Positions 45,313 to 55,840 of a stretch of 64,000 nucleotides of DNA are shown here, in pieces. The translations under genes and the position numbers were made by a program. This DNA comes from Dichetophora obliterata (taxonomy: Eukaryota > Arthropoda > Insecta > Diptera > Sciomyzidae), in NCBI GenBank assembly GCA_963920525.1, contig OY986439.1, positions 36,683,819 through 36,747,818 of the forward strand, in the 5' to 3' direction. Positions within the stretch are counted from its first letter, which is position 1, and each line of letters begins with the position of its first letter. The notes below the pieces were generated by a model. The model had not been told where the DNA came from, ran no database searches, and was given only the letters and a program-made list of their open reading frames with translations.

Positions 45313-46725
45313 GCCAGCCATTTCTGTCTTTCGCTTGCTGGTGCCAGTTGGAAATGCCAAGCTTCGTCAGGTTGTCCTCTACTTGGTCTTTCCAACGAAG
45401 ATGCGGTCGTCCTCTTCTGCGTTGACAGGAGCATCGTCGGATGGAGCATCCTCTTTCATGCGCTGAACATGACCAAGCCAGCGAAGCCGCTCGATTTTAA
45501 TGCGCTTGACTATGTCGATGTCAGCGTACAGCTCATACAGTTCATCATTCCACCGTATTCGGTACTCGCCATTGACGCAGATTGGTCCATAGATCTTACG
45601 AAGAATCTTTCTCTCGAATGCTCCTAAAGTATTTTCATCTAAACTGCTCAGCGTCCAGGTTTGTGATGCGTAAAGTAGGACGGGCATGATGAGCGATTTA
45701 TTGAGCGTGATTTTCGTTCGTCGAGAGAGGGCTCTGCTTCTCAATTGCCTACTGAGCCCAAAGTAACACCTGTTGGCAAGAGTTATTCTTCGTTTGATCT
45801 CAATGCTGATGTCGTTGGTTGAGTTAATGCTGGATCCCAGATAAACGAAGTTCTTCACAACCGCGAATGAGGTATTGTCAACGGTAACGTGGGTTCCAAG
45901 ACGCTGGGACTGTTTGTTTGTTGACACTAAGTATTTCGTCCTATCTGCATTCACTGACAGACCCATTCGACTTGACTCTCTTTCTAATCTGGAAAATGCT
46001 GCACTGACTTCGCGCGTATTGTGGCCAATGATATCGATGTCATCAGCATACGCAAGCAGCATAACACTCTTGTAGAATATTGTGCCACTACGTCTCAGAT
46101 CAACAGCTCGGATGATCTTTTTCATCATTAGGTTGAAAAAGTCGCACGATAAGGAATCACCTTGTCTCAAACCTCGTTTGGTAATAAACGGTGGGGAGAG
46201 GTCCTTCCCGATTTTAACTGCACTGCTGGTGTTGCTCAGTGTCATCCTGCAAAGTCGTATTAGTTTTGCAGGAATACCAAATTCAGACATGGTGGAGTAC
46301 AGGTGCTTCCTTATTGGGCTGTCGAAGGCGGCTTTGTAGTCGACAAAAAGATGGTGGGTGTCGACTTGTTTTTCTTGAGTCTTCTGCAAGATTTGTCGTA
46401 GTGTGAAAATCTGGTCGATGGTGGACTTTCCAGGTCTGAAGCCACACTGATAAGGTCCGAATAGTTCGTTTACAAAGGGCTTCAATCTTTCACATAAAAC
46501 GCTCGAGAGGACCTTATATGCGATATTAAGAAGGCTTATCCCACGGTAATTGGCACAGATGGTGGGATCGCCATTCTTGTGGATTGGGCAGAGCACACTG
46601 AGATTCCAATACTTCGGAATGCATTCTTCCGACCATATTCTGCATAGAAACTTTAAGTAGAACTTTAAGTGAATGCATTTAAGTAGAGCTTCGCCTCCGT
46701 TCTTAAATAGCTCAGCAGGTAAGCC
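45313..46725 (-). pseudogene. LINE reverse transcriptase
   Basis: Copies element RNA into DNA at a nicked target. Seen in order: NYRGISLLNIAYKVLS, QCGFRPGKSTIDQIFTLRQI, THHLFVDYKAAFDS, LRQGDSLSC, and the catalytic LLAYADDIDIIG box with intact YADD. The thumb and C-terminal part then follow (GLSVNADRTKYL, LLYASQTWTL, RLRWLGHVQRM). The main frame ends at 45379 after a shift near 45440. A second frame continues the family's usual RGRPHLRWKDQVEDNLTKL to a TAA near 45313. At the N-terminal side a 4-bp duplication (TGAT, near 46727) separates it from the endonuclease frame. Confidence 0.88.
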
Positions 46726-46726
46726 A

Positions 46727-48000
46727 TCAATCAGCTCCCGCGGCTTTGTTATTTTTAAGCGGAGCTATAGCTGTCAGAACTTCATCATAGTCGGGCAGCG
46801 GAACCTCAACGCTGTCATCCGAAATTGGGGTTTCCGGAATATCATCTCTATTGGCGGGATTGTTGTCAGCGTCGCCATTTAGAAGCTTAGAGAAGTGTTC
46901 CCTCCCTAACGTCAGTGTACTCTGGACATCTGTCACTAGATTCCCGTTTTCATCCTTGCAGGAAGAGACCCCGGTTTTAAAACCATCGGCAAGGCGTCTT
47001 ATTTTTTCGAAAAATTTTCGGGCCTCATTCATGTCACCATACATCTCAATCTTCTCTTGCTCGCGCTTTTCTGCCTCTCTTTTTTTCCGCCTGAAAATAT
47101 GTCTCTCTTCCCTCCTCTTTTCTTTGTGCAGGGTGGCTTTGTAGGCGGCGTCTTTCTCTGCAGTGGCGTCGCGACACTCCTGGTCGTACCACTGGTTTCG
47201 GCGAGGGCGTTGGTAGCCAATCACCAGACGTGTACGGATCTTGGCTGCAACAAGATAGTGATCCGAGTCAATGTTTGCACCACGGATCGTGCGTACATCC
47301 AATACACTGGAAGAGTGCCTTCCGTCGATCAAAACGTGATCAATTTGATTTTTTGTTTTTTGATCAGGGGACATACAGGTGGCTTTATGAATATTGAGAT
47401 GCTTGAATCTAGTGCTACTTACGACCATGTTTCGTGCTGCGGCGAAGTCAATCAGCCTCATTCTGTTATCGGAGGTGTTGTCGTGGAGGCTGAACTTTCC
47501 GACTGTTGGACCAAAAATATTTTCCTTGCCCACCTTAGCGTTGAAGTCACCAAGCACGATTTTTACGTCGTGACGGGGGCAGCACTCGTAAGCATTTTCA
47601 AAGCGCTCGTAGAAAATTTCCTTGATTTCATCGTCCTTGTCTTCTGTCGGAGCATGCGCACATATTAGGCTTATATTGAAGAATCTAACCTTGATGCGGA
47701 TTATGGCAAGTCGTTCGTTCACAGGTGTGAATCGCAGGACGTGGGGCCGTAGTCTCTTGCCAACTACAAATCCGCATCCAAACTAGTGCTTCTCCGCATG
47801 GCCGCTGTAGCAGATATCACAGGGTGCATGCCGAATACAACCCTGTCCCTTCCATCGCATTTCTTGGATAGCAGTGATATCAGCTTTGTATCTTTCCAAG
47901 ACATCAGTCAGTTGGATAGAGGCACCTTCCCAATTAAGGGTTTGGACATTCCAGGTGCATATCCGTAGATCATTATCAGTTTTTCGTTTGCGGAAGTCGT
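46727..48000 (-). pseudogene. LINE AP-like endonuclease and linker
   Basis: Nicks the genomic target for retrotransposition. The fold starts near 47970 with RICTWNVQTLN. It continues ADITAIQEMRW, then PHVLRF...VRFFNISLICAHAPTEDKDD, GDFNAKVGKE and NQIDHVLIDGRH, and ends with IDSDHYLVAAKI, whose SDH is the catalytic histidine motif of this family. A TAG at 47783-47785 interrupts it after GHAEKH. A basic, lysine/glutamate-rich linker follows. The frame ends in KNNKAAGAD at the 4-bp duplication. The domain resembles proteins often labelled craniofacial development protein 2-like in insect annotations, which are usually these LINE endonucleases. Confidence 0.86.
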
Positions 48001-48221
48001 CATCAGATTTGGGGATCAGTTTTCTTCAATTCTTATTAGTTTTCCGAAATCTTTTCCGAAAAATGCCGGATCCTTAACATCGAAATTTGTGGCTTGTTCT
48101 GTAATTAGCTGTCACTCGATGCGCTACGCCCATTAAAATTCAATACACAAGTAATTTTTGTGTGACTGTAGCAAAGTGCACCAAGTTACAGTTTGTTTAC
48201 TTTTTATTCAATATTATTTTA

Positions 48222-48831
48222 CACGCTGAAAAAAATGCCGCTTTCCAATTATATTTGGCATTCATTTCATCTTTGATTGAAAATTTGTCCAACCATATAT
48301 GTATGTAATTCAAAAAGTAACCAGCAGTGCCAGAAAAAATGATAGATTGATTAATAATTTTATAAAACCGTGTGTGATTGGACTTAGTTATATGCGAATA
48401 GAAAATGAAATCAGAACTATTTTCGGAGTTTTATCTGTATTAATATATTTTCTTTTTCTTGCGTTGTTTCTTGCCATATTGTAAATTTTGGCACATATGT
48501 CTCTTAGTGTTATTATTTTGGATTTTTGTACTTTAAGACCTTCTTTTGTAGTAATTTAAATTTTTTTAGAAAGTTTGTTCTTAAGTGAGAGACATAGAAA
48601 GGAAGCCTAATTATGTATATAATCAGGACAATTCTGCTCAAACAATATAATGTCCTTCAATTAAAGAAGCAATCAGTTGCTATGACTGACATTATTATCA
48701 TGCCTCTTTAAGAAATTCAGCAATTTGAAAATAGAATTTGATTACAAATGTAACTAGCAAATTATTTTTTTTAATTTTGGTAACAAATATCAGATTCTGT
48801 TAGATTGGAAAAGTAATTTTTTTTCTGCGTG
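48222..48831. mobile_element. TA-flanked MITE (CACGC-GAAAAAAA ends)
   Basis: Left end CACGCTGAAAAAAATGCCGC and right end ending TTTTTTTTCTGCGTG pair over about 30 bp, including TTTCCAAT/ATTGGAAA. They are flanked by TA (48220-48221, 48832-48833). The 610-bp element has no coding capacity. A Tc1/mariner-related MITE is inferred from the TA duplication. Confidence 0.6.
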
Positions 48832-48833
48832 TA

Positions 48834-49984
48834 CAATTTAGAAGTTAACAGTTAAGCTATGAATTTAAAAGCGTGGTAAAGAAGCGTGTAACGTGCTAAT
48901 AATTGTTTATAATTATAAAGTATGATATTAAAATAAAAATTTTCGTTGTTTGTCTAAGTATATTTCCTCAAAACTTTGTTTAAATGTATATTCCTCTTGT
49001 TTTTAACACCCTTGACTAATAACCGCAACTTATTACTTAGCATCTCACAAAAAAAAAAAAAAATCCTAAAATCCATAACAAAAAATATATTGAGTCATCG
49101 AAAATGTTTTGCAAATGCAGTCATGCAGCTCTGAGCTACTGAAAATGGACACTACTAATTTCTATATGCTGTTTAACGTTCCGGCCGGCGAATGTGACTT
49201 CATGCAACGTGATAAGCATGCAAAAAAAAAAAACCTTAAACGCTTTTATTGGATTCAAACATTCAATATTGTTTTAGTCTTTTACTCAATACAAGAACAT
49301 GAATTGCTCGCTTTAAAAAAAAAAAAAGAATACAATAAGCATTAGTGGAATGTTTTTGGCTCCTGTACAATTTTCGTTGAGTTTGCTTTTTATACTAGGT
49401 TCAGAAAATTTCTATTGAAAAAGAACGACAATGCATGCTATAATAGCTTGAATCAATGGTGTCAAGCAAGTGGCTCAATTGTTTAAATTTTTTAAAATAT
49501 CTTTTTAGTCCACCAAATCTGTGTGCAACAGCTACAATTTGCATACAGATACTTTATTTTCTTGCATTTGATGGAGGCAAAATTTTCCAATGTTCAAATT
49601 CCGGACAAAGGGACTTTCCAAGAAACTACAAAGTATGTATATGAGCTCTCGTACATATGCTGTTAAACCATTATTGACAAATAAGGAAATATTCGTATGC
49701 TGCCTAACACATAAAAATGTAATTTAGCAGCTTTCCCTAAACATAACTGTGTCTATGCTCGAAGATTACATATCCTTCATGTCTTAATTATTTTGAAAAA
49801 GCTACAGTTGCGAAAAGTTCAGAAACCGCAACCTTTACTTAGGTAACTGTTTTGAAAGTCACGTAAACCTACTCGTAGCAGTCGCGGGTAAAGAAAGAGT
49901 TGGATGGCTAGTACCACGACCACACGACCAACGCTCTTGTCCACAGAGACTTTGATTTTAACCCAAAGGGACTATACATACCTA
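48834..49984. other. Unassigned DNA
   Basis: No gene or bounded repeat. A-runs occur at 49050, 49227 and 49315. Confidence 0.4.
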
Positions 49985-50550
49985 TGTAACGCAGCAATAA
50001 ATTCTGCGCTGATATATTAACTCAAGCGCAGTTTACTGCATCAGTGAAATACGTTAACGCAATTGCGCCATGACCTAGTTTGAAATGTTTGATTCCTGCA
50101 TTAACATAACTTTAATGAACGCAGTGAGATTTTGAGTTGGATAGCGCTTTGAGGTACATCTTTTTAAATCGTGTGTTAGGTAGCGCATTGAGTTATGTTA
50201 TTGTTATCTAATCAAAGTCATGTAGCAATAAAGTGCAAAGCGTAGGAATTCAAACAAAAATCAACAAACATTTTTACACATTCAGCCACGCTGCACTTCG
50301 TTCAAGGTTGATACAGCAAACAAATTTATACATACACGTTGTCTGGGTTGCAAATCAAGTTGGATGTTTTAATTCGCATGTAGTATGTTTGCTTGCACTC
50401 TTGTACTCAAACACGATCAAATAAATAAAGCAAATAGAACAAGCTAGAAAATAACTGTATTACTATGTTATTGCGTAAGTTTTAATAAAACAAGTGTTTC
50501 AACGCAATAACGCAATTTAGTGCTTCAGCGCTGTGTTGCGTTACCCATGT
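49985..50550. mobile_element. Dispersed element with GTAACGCA inverted ends
   Basis: ATGTAACGCAGCA at the left and TGTGTTGCGTTACCCATGT at the right form imperfect inverted ends. The interior repeats AACGCA, TGAGTT and GCGCTT motifs in both orientations. A related, shorter stretch lies at about 300-535. The target duplication and class are not resolved. Confidence 0.4.
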
Positions 50551-50551
50551 C

Positions 50552-50851
50552 TGAAAAGAACATTTCCAATAAGGAAGATCTTGCTTTAAGGAAGATCAAT
50601 AAGAGGCATTAAGGTATGGCCTACGGTTTAAGCCCACTAAAAAAGTTTCTTAAAAGTGCTGTAGCTCAGTCATTTTTCAATTTATCGAATTTGGGTTTTT
50701 TGCTTGAAAGTAGTAGACGTAATTTTCTAACTTTTTGTACTTGTTTATGTTTCTATGTTTTTTCTTGTTTTCTTGTTTTCTTGTTTTCTTGTTTCTTGTT
50801 TTTGGGAGGGTCTCCCAGAGCGATGAAAATGGGTACGTAAAAATGAGAAGG
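50552..50851. other. Unassigned DNA with TTTTCTTG microsatellite
   Basis: No gene. Tandem TTTTCTTG-type units occupy about 50757-50806. Confidence 0.6.
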
Positions 50852-51107
50852 CAAACGGGGTGTCGTTTTTTTTGAGAACCAGATGCCGTATCAAAATTCG
50901 GCGGGCGGCATTCTGTTGGTAATCATGTCAGGCAAAAAAGTTCAAAAATTAGCTCTTTTTGGGGGGTTTTTACCCCACCCCTCCCCGGTAGTAAAGTTAA
51001 CCCAATTATCCTAGTACAGGATCTTTCTGACATGATTACCTACAAAACGCCGCCCGCTGCATCTTGATCCGACTTCTGGTTCTCGATAAAAACGACACCC
51101 CAGTTTG
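50852..51107. repeat. 256-bp foldback hairpin
   Basis: Arms of about 85-90 bp pair: CGGGGTGTCG...GAGAACCAGA...GGTAATCATGTCAG against CTGACATGATTACC...CTGGTTCTC...CGACACCCC. The loop of about 75 bp includes a C/G-rich stretch near 50965. No ORF. Probably a small foldback MITE; no target duplication was found. Confidence 0.7.
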
Positions 51108-51302
51108 AAAAAAAGTGATTTCGAGAAAACGCATTTAAAGTTTTATTACTGAACTTCGGCGCCCAAAAATAATTCGAATTTTGAAAAATCCTTTAAAGGC
51201 CTTATTTTTGAAGAATATTAAAAGACATTTTTTTTAAAAAAAAACAAAATCTAAAAAATTTTTGCCAAATATGTCTTTTATTTTGGAATTTTGAAATTTA
51301 AG

Positions 51303-51890
51303 GGCCTGTTTTTCAGTAAGAGTTTAAACTTTAGTCAAATTAAACCAAGCTTATAAAATAAAATAAACTGGCCATTTCAACCCTTGGAAGAACTTTGACC
51401 TAGCTTCTATTGATCAATTGTGTTGTGCGTGTTATTAAATGTTTGATCACAAATAACCGAGAACTGGACCTACTTGTTTTATGCCGACTCCGAACGGCTT
51501 ATGTTCTTTAAAGAAACTTTACATGGCAATTTTTAATCTCTGAGGCTTGCCATTGTCTGCAGAGAGGTGACGACCGAATAGAAAAATTAATTCGATTGAA
51601 AAAACTTTCTGTCTGAGCTGGAATTGAACCCGGGCTACCGCGGTTTTTTAGCTTAGGGGCCACGCATTCTACCCACTAGACCACGGTTGCCACAAACCGA
51701 GCCTAACTCACCAAAATTGAACGTTTAAACTTGGTTAAGGCAATAAAGAAACACATTATATGATAATTTAAGTCAATTTAACTATAACAATTGCTAAAAT
51801 ATCAAGATAAACCGAGTTTAAACGTGAAATTTTAGTGAGTTAAGCTCGGTTTAATTTGACTAGAGTTTAAAGTCGCACTAAAAAATTGGC
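51303..51890. mobile_element. MITE with 45-bp inverted ends
   Basis: Left GTTTAAACTTTAGTCAAATT plus AAACC is mirrored at the right as GGTTTAATTTGACTAGAGTTT, with outer GGCCTGTTTTTCAGT and ACTAAAAAATTGGC also matching loosely. Internal copies of the end motif appear near 51715 and 51815. The element contains a tRNA-like head, presumably a later insertion or part of a composite. No coding capacity. Confidence 0.55.
51612..51691 (-). repeat. tRNA-derived SINE head
   Basis: On the minus strand GGCAACCGTGGTCTAGTGGG provides an A-box-like D-arm sequence. GCCCGGGTTCAATTCC provides the B box about 45 nt later. The segment has tRNA length, but the acceptor ends (GGCAACC / TCAGACAG) do not pair, so a SINE or tRNA pseudogene is more likely than a tRNA gene. 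Confidence 0.55.
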
Positions 51891-52154
51891 ACAGAACAGT
51901 TTTATAACTTGCTGGTGATATCCAGTTTGTATCACTTTATGCTCTCTTCAATTTTGCTTTCTATGAAAAAGCGATGGAATATAGAAGGATGAAGGCTTAG
52001 GACTTTCATACGTACGAAGTTCGAACCGGGTTCGTGCCGAAATGAACTAAAGTGCCTATAGAAAAAAAAAATTAGGAAAACATAGTGTTCTTTCTTTAGT
52101 CGATTAATTCTTTCTTTCGTTTTGTACCATTCATTACAATGCACCTTACCTTTT

Positions 52155-52469
52155 TATACCTCCACGCATATAAAAATGCGTAAGGGGTATATGAACTTTG
52201 TCACTCCGTTTGTATCGCACAGATATTCTTTAGGATCACCTCCTGATTTGATTTAATTTTATGCGTAATTTTAGAGCTATCGTAACGAAATTCAATATAT
52301 ATGCTTTATACTCAAAAATACAGATTAAATTCGAAAATCAGCAATATCGGCTGAAAACCACGCCTACCTTCCATACAAAGTGACTTTCCATAATAGTAAA
52401 ATTTCTTTAAATTTCACAATAATTAATCTAATGCCTTCAAATTTATAAACTTTAAATAAACTTCTACTC
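52155..52469. repeat. Dispersed CCTCCCATA-family repeat, 5' side
   Basis: Starts ACCTCCACGCATATAAAAATG with a small hairpin (ACGCATATAAAAATGCGT), continues GTATATGAACTTTGTCACTC, and reaches AACCACGCCTACCTTCCATA near 52370. The same family continues at 57400-57860 beyond the piggyBac-like elements, which therefore seem to have inserted into one repeat copy. Confidence 0.6.
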
Positions 52470-52473
52470 TTAA

Positions 52474-52888
52474 CCCATTTCGGGTGGCTCCTTAGCTACC
52501 GGGCCAAATCCACAGGTAAAGGCTGGGCGGCCTGATGCAATTTTGCACCACTAGCTGCATCACATGCCTTCACTGCCGTACCAGCCCATTTTAAAACAGC
52601 AAACGGGCTCTGAATTTATTGAATTACTATTGAAAAGCAATTTTCGGTTTTGCGATTTGAAATATGGTTCCGGAATTTTCAAAAATTAAATAAACCCAAA
52701 AATTGGGACGCGACGTGGGCGTAAAATCCAAGTGAACGACCAAAACGATTCGAAACAAAAAATAATGTACATTGTCAAAGGTCCATATTAACATTATCCC
52801 TACAGTGCCAGGTAATATCACTTTCGCGCTCATCTGGAGAAAATTCTAAAGTTACTGATGCAAAAATGCATAAGTAGCTGGAAATGGG
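52474..52888. mobile_element. piggyBac-like MITE A
   Basis: CCCATTTCGGGTGGCTCC at the left and the inverse GGAAATGGG at the right are flanked by TTAA (52470-52473, 52889-52892). TTAA duplication with CCC-starting ends is the piggyBac pattern. The 415-bp element has no transposase. Confidence 0.65.
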
Positions 52889-53362
52889 TTAATATGTACT
52901 TTAACCCATTTTCTGCCGCGCTGCAAAAATTGTTGAATTTTTTTATATAAAGTATATTTCTAGAGTAATTAGGAGGGTCCCCTGATTCCAAATCAGTCAT
53001 CAAAAAATTTTAAAATCCATCTTTTGTTTTGTTATGTCAAAAAATCAAATGTTCTGTTAATCGAACGTTGGCGCTTATCCCATTTCTATTTTCGTGTTAA
53101 CACAATAGAAATGGGTGAGACGCTGTCGTTTGCTGGTAAAATTTGACATAACGTATTTTTATGGGATTTTATGGTATGGAATAAGCGAAAACGTTTGATA
53201 AATCGAACACTAACTTTGACTCATACCTGTGTCATCCAGGTGTTGCCAGGTCTTGATGTTTTTTAGGGCGGGTCGATTTAAAAATCGCCCATTGCTCAGT
53301 GAAAATCGTATTTTAGGGATCGAAATAAGAAATTTGCCCGAGGAACTATACCTCTAAAACGA

Positions 53363-53702
53363 ATTCTAATGCCCCAACTTTTCCGTAGGGTCAAATTTTG
53401 AAAAATCCCTCTTTGACCCATTTAGAGTGTCCCAATCGAGTCCAAATGTATGACCGATCCCTTCTAACTTTGGAGGGCCGATCCACCCATGCCAGTGACA
53501 CACCCCCTGACACCCCCTGGGGTGTTCCCAAACAAACAAATCCCCCAGGGGGTTCCAGATTGTGTGCCACTGGCATGGGTGGATCGGCCCTCTAAAGTTA
53601 GAAGGGGTCGGTCATACATTTGGACACGATTGGGGCACTCTAAATGGGTCAAAGAGGGATTTTTCAAAATTTGACCCTACGGAAAAGTTGGGGCATTAGA
53701 AT
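53363..53702. repeat. 340-bp near-perfect palindrome
   Basis: Arms of about 135 bp (53363-53497 and 53569-53702) are inverted copies, more than 95% alike by eye. They begin ATTCTAATGCCCCAACTTTT and include TAGGGTCAAATTTTGAAAAA and CCATGCCAGTG. The 71-bp loop is itself partly self-complementary (ACACCCC...GGGGTGTTCCC, TCCCCCAGGGGGTTCC). Open frames of 60-67 codons appear on both strands with nearly the same protein, a consequence of the symmetry and not evidence of genes. It is a foldback MITE or a palindromic duplication; no clear target duplication. Confidence 0.9.
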
Positions 53703-53847
53703 GTATTACATATATATTTAATATTATTTACAAGAAATGTCTATTGGCAAGGAATTTTTCAACATCACCACCCTCCGCCTTGAAATTACGGGTGGTGATA
53801 GTGAATACTATTTTCAAATAGCCAATGATACAAAGTAATATATGATA

Positions 53848-55798
53848 CAGGGCCGTAGCCAGGATGTACCAATGGGGGAGTTTTGATGAATTTTTTTTAA
53901 AATTAAAAATTAAAAATATACAAGAATTTGTTTTATTTCATTTTGAAGTTAAGTTTTTTATGTATTACATATGTATATTAAGGTGCCTCGACTGATGCTT
54001 CATTTGTACCTCTCTAAAAATCAACCTTGGTCAATATTATAACGATTCTTAAAATGTTTTGGCTGTTACGATAACCGCCAGTGAGCTCTAAACCATTTTG
54101 CAAAAACCTCAAAAAAGTCATAATTTCTTAAATATTTTAGCTGGTATAATATTTGTAAGAACAATAAATTGCCAGAAGTTAAAGGCTGGGAAAACCTCTT
54201 CCAATCTTCATAAAAAAATTAAAAGTTTTGAAATAGGATTGAAGATAATGTTGTTCGCAAATTTTTTGAATTTTTTAAAAGTTATTTTCACTAAAATTAA
54301 AAAAACTTCACTATTTCTTATGCGATCCTCACTCTCAAGATATCGTTGGAAAGTTTTTGTTTTTTATATATAATTTTGCAAAATATATAATCAATATAAT
54401 TATATTATAAAATAATAATTAAAAATTTTCTATATACAAATTCAAAGAAATACAAATTCTAGTTGTTTGATAGTTGTGGGGTAAAATGCGCTTGGACACG
54501 GCGATCACGGCTGTGGTTTGATTCCCGCCTGCATCACAAAGATTTCTGAGGAAGCCTGTAGCAGGGCCGAAATTGCAATAAAATCAGCTAGTAATGTTTT
54601 CCCTTTTCATATTGAAAATGTTGTTGTTGTTTCTTTGGAAAAAATTCATTAGAGCAATTAATTGTTCTAACCTGACGAAGCTCAATAAACGATTGTAAAC
54701 TATCAAACAACTAGAATTTTCATTTTAAATCAAGTATGATTAAAACTATCAAACATTAAGATATATTTCATCTTTCCAAAACCATTTTTAAATCGAAAAT
54801 CTGTTGAAAAATTACTGAGTTGCTGATTGCGTAATGTGTCAAGTACCAAAAAAATCGCTTTTTTAACGGTTAGATTAAATTTTTGGGGGCGTATTAACAA
54901 TTTCAAATATAGTTTTGTGTTGTACTCGACCAGACCTATAACCTAGACTATGCCACTTAAAAAAGTGTAAGAGTACATTTCCACTGTAGCACTGTGTAAT
55001 TAATTATCATAATAATCTAAGTACTATAAGAGTGAAATTCAAAACTATTAATTCGGAAATATTGCGTTAAAGTCGATAAAATTTGTAAAATCGTAAATCC
55101 TACGCACTTTTGGATCTGAAATATTCAGAGATGAAAAAGGAATATTTGCAGACCTGAATACTCTAGAATTACAAAATCTTAAAAATACTATAACTTTGAT
55201 GCCAGAGCACTTCGAGACTTCTGAAAACTTTTAAATTGAAGGTGTTGAAAAGTACTACTAAAACTTATACTAAATACATCACTTTTTTGGCTCACTCTTT
55301 CAAAAAATTTTTTTTCCTAAAGTCTGTTCAAAATATCGTTCTGAAAAATAGAATTGTATCGAAAAACTCCAGCGACTTAAATTGGGTGCTTAAATTTAAA
55401 TTTTCGAAAACCGCTCGAGGGAAAATCAAAATCATTTGGTGGCTGAAGTATACCTTAAAATCTCTCGAATTAGAAAGGTTTTCTCAGTATATAAATGTCA
55501 TTCTTGTTGGCTTTACTGTTATCATCACTACCATCATCTACAACTGCCGATGTTAAGGGTAGTGATGACAATTGTTAATGTTTTACGTTTGATCTGATAA
55601 ATAACGATACATTGGTTTTCACTATTGTTGTTTAGACGATTAAAATCATAACGCAACTTCAGTATAGGACTTGTTTAATTTTTTAGAACATATTGCAGTG
55701 ATTCAATGAAAAAATTGCTGAAATGCATTAATTTTTGTTAATATGTCGGACCTCTGGGGGGGCTTGAACCCCAAAAATCCCCCTTGTCTACGGCCCTG
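53848..55798. mobile_element. Non-autonomous hAT element (CAGGGCCGTAG ends)
   Basis: CAGGGCCGTAGCC at the left and TCTACGGCCCTG at the right are flanked by a perfect 8-bp duplication ATATGATA (53840-53847, 55799-55806). G-runs lie inside both ends. The 1.95-kb interior is A+T-rich without a recognisable transposase and contains a smaller inverted-repeat insertion at about 54459-54720. Confidence 0.9.
54459..54720. repeat. Small inverted-repeat insertion with B-box-like motif
   Basis: ATTCTAGTTGTTTGATAGTT and the inverse AACTATCAAACAACTAGAAT bound about 260 bp. Inside, GGTTTGATTCC at about 54520 matches a pol III B box, preceded by a G/C-richer segment. The reading is a MITE with a SINE-like core, or a SINE with flanking repeats; the evidence does not decide. 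Confidence 0.45.
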
Positions 55799-55840
55799 AT
55801 ATGATATAAACAATTTTCCTGATATCATTTATCTTCATAG

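Larger units (their letters stand above)
45251..48100 (-). mobile_element. RTE-like non-LTR retrotransposon (LINE)
   Basis: Minus-strand element with an AP-type endonuclease followed by reverse transcriptase in one original ORF. It has a very short 3' UTR and a tail of TAAGTAAGTAAG (45251-45262 on the plus strand as CTTACTTACTTA) in place of poly-A. Short tandem tails and compact 3' UTRs are typical of RTE-type LINEs, so that clade is the likely one, though not proven. The 5' boundary (about 48100) is approximate. Several frameshifts and stops show it is inactive. Confidence 0.85.

Noticed and set aside
47057..47668. 203-codon plus-strand frame
   Set aside because: It is the antisense shadow of the LINE endonuclease gene on the minus strand.
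51612..51691. A functional tRNA gene
   Set aside because: A and B boxes are present but the acceptor stem does not pair and it lies within a MITE. A SINE head or pseudogene is more likely.
53391..53674. Four ORFs of 61-67 codons on both strands
   Set aside because: The near-perfect palindrome makes both strands read alike. The frames lack family signatures and are mirror products.
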